Positions 11,345 through 21,200 of a stretch of 64,000 nucleotides of DNA are shown here, one piece after another. The translations under genes and the position numbers were made by a program. The notes beneath the pieces are model-generated. The model made no database searches. It was not told the origin of the DNA and saw only the letters and a list, made by a program, of their open reading frames with translations. Source of the stretch: Notamacropus eugenii (taxonomy: Eukaryota; Chordata; Mammalia; Diprotodontia; Macropodidae); contig NC_092875.1 of assembly GCF_028372415.1 (NCBI RefSeq), positions 48,279,271 to 48,343,270 on the forward strand, read 5' to 3'. Numbering within the stretch: the first letter of the stretch is position 1; each line of letters starts with the position of its first letter.

Positions 11345-11997
11345 ATTAAGGGCCTTCCCAGTCCCTCAGGCTGGCAGTTTAGGAGTCCTCCTGGACTCCT
11401 CACTGTCTCCCATTCCCATCTGAACTGCTGCCAAGGCCTGTTGATTTTACCTTTGCTGCAATCTCTCCAATACTCCCCCTTCTTTCCTCCGACTCTGGCT
11501 CCCCTCTGGTACAGATTCAACACCTAGATTACTGCAAAAGCCTGCTGGTGTGTCTGCCTTCCTCAAGTCTCTCCCCATTCCAATCCATTATCCACTCAAC
11601 CACTAAAGTGATCTTCCTAAAACACAGGTTTGATCACGTCATGTCCCTCCTCAACAAACTCCAATGGCTTTCTCTCACCTCCAGGATCAAATTAAAAAAT
11701 GCTCTGTTTGGCATTCGAAGCCCTTCATAACCTAGTCCCCTTTTCCCTTTCCAGTCTTCTTATACCTTACTCCCTGACACAGTCTTTGCTCTGGCTGTTC
11801 CATGAACAAGACCCTTCATCTCTCCTCTCCAGATACTTTCTCTGGCTGTCCCCCATACCTAAAATGCTCTCCCTCCATTATACCTACAAGACCTCCCTGG
11901 CTTCCTTTAAGATCCAACTAAAATCCCATCTTCTACAGGAGGCCTTCCCCAACCCCTGTTAACTTTAGAGCCTCCCCTCTATAAACTATTTTTTATG
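11345..11997 (+). mobile_element. L2 LINE, + strand, 5' piece of split copy
   Basis: A well-preserved L2 3' region with the blocks ctcctggactcctcactgtc, aaacaggtttgatcacgtca-like, ctccaatggctttctctcac, and tacaggaggccttccccaac. It breaks off at 11997 and resumes at about 12792. Confidence 0.85.
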
Positions 11998-12791
11998 TGA
12001 GTCCCCCAAATCCAATCAGCCACAAAAGGGAACTGAGCCACTATCAATTTATTAGGGAGACCCATGATCTATAAGCAATTGGATATAAGACCTTCCTCAA
12101 AGCCAAAGATCCCTGTGCTCAGGGGTTAAAGGTTTTCATAGATCTTGGGAAGTTCTAGGGAGATCTCTCCAGAATTGGGGAAATACCCATGATTTGATAA
12201 TGAGGAGTGGAGACTCTTATTATTGGCTAAGGGCAATGTCCATCAACCTCTAGGCCTTTTTCAGCAGGCTTCCACAGGCCATCAAATACAGGCCAGCTAC
12301 TACAGGCCACCCACTACCATTCACTACAGACTATCATGTCAGCGGTATATAGGGGCTTCCCAAAGTCATAAGGCCCAGTCAGCTGTGTTCTAGGCCTGGG
12401 ACAAAGGCATAAAATGAACGTTTATGACAAGTCATCTGTGGTTTTTCAAACACAACACTCATAGTACACTCATAGGAGGTGGGGATAGAGGTTGGCAGTC
12501 ATACAGCAGATCTCTGTCCCTAGCTTTAATAGAAATTAGCATAGGCCTAACTAACAGAGTATAAATCTGTAAAGTATAAATCTATCCCCTAACCCAAATG
12601 TAATATAATCATCGATACATAGTGGGTTAATGAATTCTAACCTACATAACTCTTCTAATTGTAATAGTGTTAACCAAATCAAACTTAATTTAATCATACT
12701 TAACTGGCCACCACAATCACTGATACCCATAAATCACAATGGGCAGAGTAAGTATTGATTAAATTGAGTAGGGATATCAAAATCATCTTCA
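11998..12791 (-). mobile_element. Probable solo LTR of an endogenous retrovirus, - strand, inside L2
   Basis: About 794 bp of non-L2 sequence interrupts an otherwise collinear L2. On the - strand it starts TG, ends CA, and has a TATA-like box (ccctatatac) and an AATAAA signal about 50 bp before its end, in the right order for an LTR. No target duplication could be fixed and no internal retroviral genes are present. Confidence 0.45.
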
Positions 12792-13010
12792 CTCCAATTT
12801 ATCCTGCATGTAACTTGTTTGTATGTATTTGTTCACATGTTGTCTTCCCTAGTACATTATAATCCTCTTAAGGGCAGGGACTGTCAAATGTCTCTTCTTT
12901 GAATCCCCAGTATTACCATAGTAGCGTTAAGGAATGTTAAGGTGTCCCCTTAAGGGGGGGTGGGGCTTAATAAATGTTTACTGATGGATTATTGATTGAT
13001 GACTTTATTT
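12792..13010 (+). mobile_element. L2 LINE 3' end, continuation of split copy
   Basis: Resumes with atttatcctgcatgtaactt, then ttaagggcagggactgtc and taataaatgtttactgatgg, the L2 terminus. Confidence 0.75.
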
Positions 13011-13124
13011 TGAGGGGTTTTAAAATTTGGTTAATGGAGGAATAGAGGGAGAGATTAATAAAGAAATTTTATATATTTTAGCAATTATGTATTTTAAGAT
13101 TTATATATTTATGTGTTTGTGGGC

Positions 13125-13372
13125 CTGCTAGGTGTGATAATGGATAGAATACCTGACACTTCAAATCCAGCTTCAGATATTTATTAGCTGTGTGACCCTG
13201 GACAAGTCACTTAATTTCTGTCCACCTCAGTTTCCTAATCCGTAAAGTGGGGATAACAACTACATTTACCTCTAAGGGTTGTTGTAAGTATCAAAGGAAA
13301 TAGTATATGTAAAGTGCTTAGCACAATGCCTGGCACACAGTAAGCGCTAAATAAAAGTGAGCTATTAATATT
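13125..13372 (+). mobile_element. MIR-type CORE-SINE, + strand
   Basis: ttagctgtgtgaccctggac, cctcagtttcctaatccgta, gggttgttgtaagtatcaa and atgcctggcacacagtaagc follow the full element order. Confidence 0.8.
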
Positions 13373-13384
13373 AAAACTATATGT

Positions 13385-14185
13385 TTATATGTGCTAAACC
13401 AATATTTTAAAGCTATATGTTGAATATTAATAGTATTAGCTGCTTTATTATAAGATTATATGCATTCTAAGAATTTTATACTTGTGTACATTTCAAAATT
13501 ATATATATGTGTATTATCAGATTTATATATTATATGTTTATTCTATGAATTGCATACTGTTGTATTTCAATATTATATTTATTCACATCTTAATATATAA
13601 TTTATTATGTACATTCTAAGAATTGCATATTTGTGCATTTTAGAATTATGTTATGTATTTGCATAGTTTTATTATATTTACATATCTGCATTATAATATA
13701 ATAAAATTATACATTATATATATTCTAATAATTACATACTTGAGTATTTCAACAACATACATATTCATATTATTAATTTTATGTGTATACCTTTATAATA
13801 TAGAATTTTATGTATGCATTATATATGCATCTATGATGGTGCATATAATATATGCATTCTGAAAATTGTATAATTGTGTTTCAAATTTAAATATTGTAAA
13901 TTTGCATTATTTTATATTTATGTTTATAATGTATGATAAAATTGTACATTTGTATTCTAAGAATTGTTTATTTCACACTTATCTACTGTAGATTCGCATT
14001 ATTAGTGACTATTATTTATAACAAATTATCCATTATATATTTAAGAATTGCACACTTGAGTATTCCAAAGTTAGATATATATTCCTGCTAGCTGTTCAGG
14101 CTGGTTATTTAAGTACGTACATAATCACAAGTAATACAAATGAGGTTCATATTCTAAGAACTACATATCTACGTGTTTTTCAAAG
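13385..14185. repeat. Degenerate AT-rich tandem array next to the ULK1 CpG island
   Basis: A core like ATTCTAAGAATTGCATA followed by TTGTGTATTTCAAA recurs about eight times (near 13464, 13540, 13613, 13722, 13856, 13954, 14038 and 14151) with spacings of 73-134 bp. Between cores the sequence is TA-rich with small palindromes. The array ends about 40 bp before the CpG island. Confidence 0.75.
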
Positions 14186-14884
14186 GATATCTACTTCTGT
14201 CCTCCATGGCTAACACTCAGCCTGGGGGAGGGACGTGAAGGTGCCCGGCCCCGCCCCCAGCCCCGCCCCCTCCAGGCCCCGCCTCCCCGCAGCCCCCGCG
14301 GGCCCGTCCGTCCGTCTGGGCCGCGGCTGGCTGCCGTCTGTCCGTAGTGCGGCTGCGCCGGGGCGGCCCAGGCTCGGGACCCGGGCGGGCCGCGACTCTT
14401 TGTCTCAGAGCCGGAGCGGCCGCGGCGGAGGCGGCGGCGGCGCACGCAGGCTCGGAGCGCAGCCCGGCGGGGGGCCCAGCTGCTGCACATCTGGATCCGC
14501 GGAGCCCCGCCCAGCGGCAGCAGCAGCCGCCCCGGCTCGGGCCCCGCGTCAGCCGGCCCCGGAGGAGGAGGAGGCCCGGCGGGGGGCTCCGGGAGGACGA
14601 GAGGAGGCCGGGCCGGGCCGAGGGGCCCCGGCCGCCCGGAGCTGTGTACAAACAAGGCGCCTCTTAAGGTGGACCTGACCGCTTAAGGTGGACGGCGCCG
14701 CGGGAGGGGCCTTTCCCCTCCTCCCCCCCTTGCCGGATCCAGAACCCGGAGGACTCTGACCCTTCCCCGCGGGCCTTGACCCCCGGGGTGCCCGGACCTC
14801 AGCGGCCGCCGAGAGACAAGAAGCCCGCGAGCAGGAGGACGGCCCCCGGCCCCCCACCCCCCCCACCCCCTCCAGCTGCCGACA

Positions 14885-15019
14885 ATGCCCCCCACCCACC
14901 CGGACTTGAGGGGACAGCGGCCCCTGGACCGGGGAGTGGGGGAAAGGAGCCGCAGGCCCAGCGACCCCGAGTTGGTGCGAGCCCTCCGCGGGCCTGGCCA
15001 GCCCCGGGCTCGCTCGTGA
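14885..15019 (+). other. Upstream ORF of 44 codons in the presumed ULK1 5' UTR
   Basis: The ATG at 14885 opens a 44-codon frame ending at TGA 15017-15019, 101 nt before the main start. It is out of frame with ULK1. It begins [10 protein letters not shown] and is rich in Arg and Pro. Whether it is transcribed depends on the unknown start site; if it is, it could reduce ULK1 translation. Confidence 0.45.
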
Positions 15020-15120
15020 GCGCGCCCCGCGCCCAGCCCTCTCCTGCGGCCGGCCCCCGGCCCCCGCCTCGCCGTCCTCGGACCCCCCAGCGGCTGCGTG
15101 CCGGACGCCGGCCCGAGGGC

Positions 15121-15210
15121 ATGGAGACCGTGGGGAAGTTCGAGTTCAGCCGGAAGGACCTCATTGGCCACGGCGCCTTCGCGGTGGTCTTTAAAGGGAG
15201 GCACAAGGAG
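15121..15210 (+). CDS. ULK1: ULK1 exon 1 (residues 1-30)
   Basis: Coding part of exon 1. It encodes METVGKFEF and then the start of the kinase domain with the glycine-rich ATP loop IGHGAFAVV. It ends on a codon boundary at a gtgagg donor. The N-terminus lacks the seven residues that precede the equivalent position in human and mouse ULK1. The exon lies inside the CpG island. Confidence 0.97.
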
Positions 15211-18200
15211 GTGAGGCAGGGCGCGGGGGTGCTGTCCCCTCCCCCTCCCCGGCCGGCGGGGCATCCTGAGCTCGGCCCGGAGATGCCGAGTCAGCACGTT
15301 TCCCCCAGTCGGCTTGGCTCGGCCCCCTCCCCCCAAGGGTCCCGAAGAAGCACGTGGGCTTCTCTGCCCTTAGAGTGCTGGGGGCCCACAGCCCAGGGAG
15401 TGAGGGCTAGCCTTTCCTCCAGCATTCACCTTCTGTCCCCAGCTTCGAGCCCCCCTCCCTTGCACACAGTGGAGAACTTTGAAGAAGTCAGATTCTTCCC
15501 CAGAGGGGGAGGGGTTGGGGTGGCTGTTGGTGGGTCCATAAGGAGACCTGGACGTGACTTGTCTGGACGCCTGCCCCTATGGGGGCTGGAGATCCGTGCC
15601 CAAGCTTGGAGAGGTGGCTTTTTGTGGTTAGGGGCCTGCTTTTCCAGGAATGGGGTAGACCCTCCTGAGCCTGGGCCCCCTGAGAACTTGGGTCTTTGGG
15701 TTTCAGAAACACGATCTGGAGGTGGCGGTCAAGTGCATTAATAAGAAAAACCTGGCCAAGTCTCAGACCCTGTTGGGGAAGGAAATCAAAATCCTCAAGG
15801 TGAATGGAGGGGATTTGGGAATGTGGTGGTTTAGTTTGTGGGTGCATGTGTGTATTATTCTTGTACATGAATGGGGGTAGGGGGCCTGGTTGGGTCCTGG
15901 TCCACAGTTTTGTTCTCCATTGTGACTTGGCTACACATAGCTCTACCACCACCTACCTGTTTGTCCACCAGCAAGTCACTTAACTTCTGAACCTTATCTG
16001 TAAAGTGAAGATGGTGCCTCTAGAGCTTTCCTTACTGGGTTATTCAGAAAGTCGATAAACAATTTAATATTCTCCTGTATTGACTGACTGATGGGTTTTC
16101 CTATCCCTCACATGGCTTAATCTAATGTCAAATGCTTTGCATGCCTTAATTGTGCTACAGACATCTCTTGATTATCATCATTTAATCTCTTTAACCTCCT
16201 CTCTTGTTTTCTAGGAATTGAAACATGAAAATATCGTGGCCTTGTATGATTTCCAGGTACTGATTTTGATTCTGTGGCCAATCTCTTGGTTTTTGAGTCT
16301 AGTGGGCTGGGGGAGGGAAGCCTCATTACTCTACCCTGCGGAGGGGGTGGGGGTGGGGGCAGGTCCAAGCCTGAGCTGATCTCTGCTGACTCCACAAGAT
16401 GTTTTGGTGCTCCCTTGGCCTTCCTGGAGCCTCCAGCTGCTGTGGGCAGTTGTTCTCTGGCACACTCGTGCCTGGGGGCTCATGAGGTCTTACAGAGACT
16501 GGGCACATGCTTCTGGGCATATGTCTGGCCCCCTCTCCTGGTGCTGCTCGGGGGCCCTCAGATAGGGAAGGCTCTGAATGGGGCTTTTCTCTCAGCCTCA
16601 TGAGGAGGATGTTGAGAGGAACTTCTCTAGGTCCACCTGAATGATTTCTTCTGGGTCTTTGAGGCTTGAGGGGCCCCGGCTTGGGGGTGGGGGCCTTTAA
16701 GAGAGCCTCAGCTGGGCTCTTTCTACTGTTTGTTGACATTGCGCCTGGAGGCTGGCAGGGGTCCAGCCGCCTCTTTGCGTCAGAGTCTAAAGTGAGATTC
16801 CTTTATGGCCAGGCGTGCCGGGATCAGGGGCTCTGCTCCTCCCACCCCAGTGTCATCTCCAGGGCTCCCCCTCCCAGGCCTTTTCCCACGGTGCCCCTCA
16901 CCCAAGGGCCAAGGGAGATGTAGAGGGAAGGCAGGAGCTTTCCTGGGCCCAGGCCTGGTGGGGTTTTTTTTTTTTCTTAAATTTTGGCAGCTCAGGAACC
17001 TTGGACATGCTAGGGTGGGGGCAGGGGGTGGGGATGAGGGGGCATTTGAATCCTGTTGTCAGAGATGGTACCCAGGCTAGGGATCCCAGAGAGGGCATTG
17101 GAGGCTTTGGTGTTTGTGTCAGTGACAGCTGGTCTCGCTGACTAATGGTTTTGAAACATGTTTACCGAGGACAGGAAGTTTCCGGTGCCCCAGGTTGGAC
17201 TGGGCCATGGTGGGGCTCCCTTTGTGCTGCTTGACCAACAGGGGCAGCTCTGGTAAAGATCTCCCATAGGAGATGGCTGGGTGGAGCTTAAGAGGAGACA
17301 GGCTGGGGTCATAGACCTGCAGATACCTGGAAAACTGGGGACAGAAGACACTATGTCCCCGGCAGCCTCAGAGATGGGGAGGGACTTCCTGTCCACCCCC
17401 TCTTTCCTCCCTATGCCCTGTGCCCAACTCCTGTTTGCTCTTGGGGAGGGGACTGGGATGGCACAGGCATCTCATAACAGGTGCATAACAACACAAGTCA
17501 GATTGGGGGAGGGGAAGGAAGGTTCTACATTAACCTTTTCTTCCCCTGCTTCTTTTTTCCTTTGAGGGAGAAGAAAAGTTTGTATTACACCTAGGTCACT
17601 CAATGGAATCATGAAGACTTAGAGCTGGAAGGGACCTTAGAGGCTATGTAGTTCCACCTGCTCATTTTAGTGCTAGAGAAACTGAGGTCCAGAGAGGTCA
17701 TTTTTTTTTTTTTTGGTCAAGCTCATACAGGTAGCATGTGATATACTTCCCCTCTCTGACTTTGGGAAGCCCAGGATGATTGGGTTTGGGGGGGGAAATG
17801 CCCCTCCTTCGCCCTCCCACCCACCCCCCACTCCCAGTGGAATCACTGACTTTAGTTACTTTTGTGATAACTGGACTATTAGACAAAAATAAAAAATGAG
17901 AACAGAACACCTGTACTTTTCATCACTTAGCTGGACCTGGAGCTGGGAAGGCTTGGGTTTAAATTCTTACTTCAGACACTGAGCTAGCTTTGAGATCATG
18001 AGCAAGTCATTTCCACTCTGACCCTCAGTTTCCCTCTGTAAAATGGGGACATTACTTTTAAACACCTATTTCTACAGGTTGTTTTAAGGCTCAAATGAGA
18101 AAAAGCTAGATAAATATCCATTATTTATCATTCCCACTTATCCAAACCCTCCTACTCTCTTGGCAATTGTGTTTGTCTTTCATTTTTGAGAGGACCGTGA

Positions 18201-21200
18201 CATCAGGATGATAACATGACTTGCAGTTGATTTGGATTTGAGTGAGGGAGGGCTGTACAAGGTCACTAGCCTCACTTACTCTTCCTGAGCCATTTGGGTC
18301 CAGTGGCCTGATATTCATCAGAAGATGTGCCAGGATGCAGTGGGAGACCCTGGCCCTTTTGGGCTAAGGCCTTTTCAGTTCTCACTTTGAGTGAGGTAGG
18401 CTCATTCAGTGAATAGGCGTCTTTAAGAAGCACAGAGGGGAGTCCAGAATCCTGTCTCTGGGTCAACCTGACAGCTTCTCCTAGAATTTAAGAGATGGAA
18501 GGGATTTTAGAGAGGGTTTGTTGTTCAGGTTCTACAATGTCTGACTCTCCCATAATCTCTGTGGAGATTTTCTTGTTAGAGATGCTGGGATGGTTGGCCC
18601 TTTCCTTCTTAAGCTCATTTTACAGATGAGGAAACTGAGGCACACAGCTAGTAAGTGCCTGAGTTCAGATTTGAACTCGGGTCTTCCTAACTCCAGGTCC
18701 AGAGCTATATCAACATTGCACCACTTAGCTCCCCAGAAAGTTTCCTTCATCACTATTCCTCTGGCTCAAAGTCAGGGAGGTAGCATGTGTTTGGATTTTA
18801 AATCCAGTCTTGTCCTGCCTCCAGCCTTGTGACTTCTACACCTGTACACAAGACGCTAGCCCTTGATTCCTTCTGAGCCAGGAGAAGTGCTTACTTAGAG
18901 AAACAGAAGCTGAATGTTTGCTCCTGTTTGTCTCCCCAGAATGGGAGGCTAGCCCCTGGATAACCTAGACTGCTTCCACCACACACACCTGCCTCTCTTT
19001 ACTGACCCAGTTGTCTGCTCCCATTTCCGTGCCACCCCCTCCTCCTCCTCCTCCTCATCATCCTCATTGGGCCCCAATGGTTCTGGGAATTGGATTGACC
19101 TATTATAATGGATATTATCTATTAAATGATAGATATCATCTATTATAATAGATCTCTTTAAGATTTACAAAGCACTTTCATCCTCCCCCACCACCCCCCA
19201 AAAAAATCTGAGAGGCTGGTGATTGTGACTTTGATTATTAGGCTAAGAGGTGACTTGCCAAGGGTTACACAGAGAGCTAGCTAACATGAGTGTTTTGGGG
19301 TTTGAACTTCCTGACTCTTCCTAAATGCAGTGTTCTCCATTATTTCTCGTTTGCTTCTCAAGTTAGCAAAAAAGAGGCTGATTTAGGGGGTGAGGCCCAT
19401 CAGTCCCCTGTGCCAGGGTAGCATGGTGGTGCCCTGGCCATGAATTGGGTGTACAGTGGGTGTGGTGTGGCCGATGTCTCTCCTTGCTCCCACCTTCGGG
19501 CAGGTCTGTCCTGAGTCAGAGTAGCTCCCTCTAGAGTGGGGGGGATCTCCCAATGTGACACCTTGAGGACTCCTCCACTCCCAGGTAGGCCAGGAGAGGA
19601 GGGGGTTGGGGGGAAAGGCTTCCATTGCCTGCCTAACCTGTTCTCCCAGCACCCAGGGAATTCCTCACCATTGCAGTGACTCAGAAGGTTTATCACTGCA
19701 TAGACAGGAGGGAGTTGTTTGTTGTGTGTGTCTGTGTGTCTGCACACATGTACGTATACACCTGACTTGGGGATTTTAATTTTTTGCTTTTGCTTTTCTT
19801 TTGAAGGCTGGAGGGGAAGGAGTGTGAGCTCCTCCTAACCCCATTTCCCTCTTCCTGTGTTTAAAAGAGAGAAAAAAAATAACAACTCCTAGACTGATGT
19901 CAGAGCTAGAAGATTGTAGAGGGGGGTCTAAGTGCCTTCCCATCCCATTTTGGGTTCAGTCTGCTGAGGCTTTTTCCTATCTGGTTGTTTGAATAGCCTC
20001 AGGACTGCTGGAGGGTTGTTCTGGCAGGCAGGTGGTAGCCCTGAGGAAGGGACTGGCTTGGGGCCAGAACCCTGAGGTGGTGCCTTGGGGGCCTGTTTTG
20101 TGAGGTGAGGTGGAATCTGGGGGCTCTAGGGCAGCTTTTGTCTGACCACCCTCCCCTCATCTTTTATTATCTTTCCCTCCCTCATCCTCTCTATGGAAAC
20201 TCTCCTCTCCCCTGCCTTCCCCCCATCATGGAACGGTGGAAAGAGTCAGAGGACCTGGCTTGGAATCCCACCTCCCATCTTTGCAAACTTAGGGCAAGTT
20301 ACAATTTCTCTGGGCCTTGGTTCCCTCATCTACAAAGTGAGCCAGTTGGACCAGATGACTTTTCAGCTTTCTTGACCTGTGATCCTTATTTTGAGAGATA
20401 GTGTGGTTAAAGTATGTGCCTGGGAATTGGGAAGACTCTAGTTCAAATTAGGTTTCAGACGCTGGCTTTGTGACCTTGGGCAAGTCACTTAACCTCAGAA
20501 TCTACCTCATAGGGCCCTTGTGAGGAGAAAAAACAAGTGATGTGGAAATCCAAAAGAACTTTATAAATATGAACTGCCATTATTATTATTAACATTATCG
20601 TTCACAGGCAGGTAGGGAGAGGCAAGAAGGCCGAAAAGGTTGGTGCCTGGTTATGAAAGGTTTTTAAATTCCAAGTTCTTGTTATATCAGTTCCCAGTTG
20701 ACCACTCTTTATTGTTTAGTTGTTGTTCAGTTGTGTCCACCTCTCTGTGACCCCAGTTGGGGATTACTTGGCAAGGATACGAGAGTGGTTTGCCATTTCC
20801 TTCTCCAGCTCATTTGACAGATGAGGAAACTGAGGCAAACAGGGTAAAATGATTTGCCCAGGGTCACACAGCTAGGAAGTATCTGAGGCCAAATTTGAAC
20901 TCAGGTCTTCTTAATTCCAGATCCAGTCCTCTATCCACTGAGCCACCTGACTGCCCTTGAATTCCAAACAGGAGTTTATACTTGATCCCAGAAGGATAGA
21001 CCTATCTGCAGTGGGTGGAGTAACATGGCCAGGCCACTGTCCTCTTGATGGAAGGTGCACATTTGCATATGTTGTAAACTCCCTGAGAGGATGGACTAAG
21101 GCTTGTTTTTTCTGGGAGAGAGGTTGGCAGGGACTCTTGGAAGTGGGGGGTTGAGGGTGGGGGTGAATTGGGGCTAGTCTTGGGACCCAGACTGTGCTTT

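Larger units (their letters stand above)
1..14184. other. Intergenic region upstream of ULK1, no gene seen
   Basis: No reading frame here resembles a known protein. The longest frames are short, isolated, and mostly AT-rich or inside repeats. In human the upstream neighbour is MMP17, and nothing like a metalloproteinase exon is seen. Contents are itemised separately; 622-4080 is largely unassigned. Confidence 0.7.
14225..15330 (+). promoter_or_regulatory. ULK1: CpG island with ULK1 promoter and 5' UTR
   Basis: Base composition changes abruptly from AT-rich to very GC- and CpG-rich near 14225 and falls back inside intron 1. Three CCCCGCCCC-type GC boxes lie within 14246-14283 and there is no obvious TATA box, as is typical for a housekeeping promoter. 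A 12-base motif, CTTAAGGTGGAC, occurs twice (14663 and 14682). The transcription start cannot be placed from sequence alone. Confidence 0.85.

Noticed and set aside
14191..14899. Several overlapping open frames of 100-150 codons on both strands in the GC-rich region
   Set aside because: They are Pro/Arg/Gly/Ala-rich frames expected where stop codons are rare in a CpG island. No homology is recognisable and they overlap in several frames.
14776..15741. Long 321-codon frame through exon 1, intron 1 and the start of exon 2
   Set aside because: It begins at a TTG, not an ATG, and reads through intron 1. The clear gtgagg donor at 15211 and tttcag acceptor before 15707 restore the ULK1 protein exactly.
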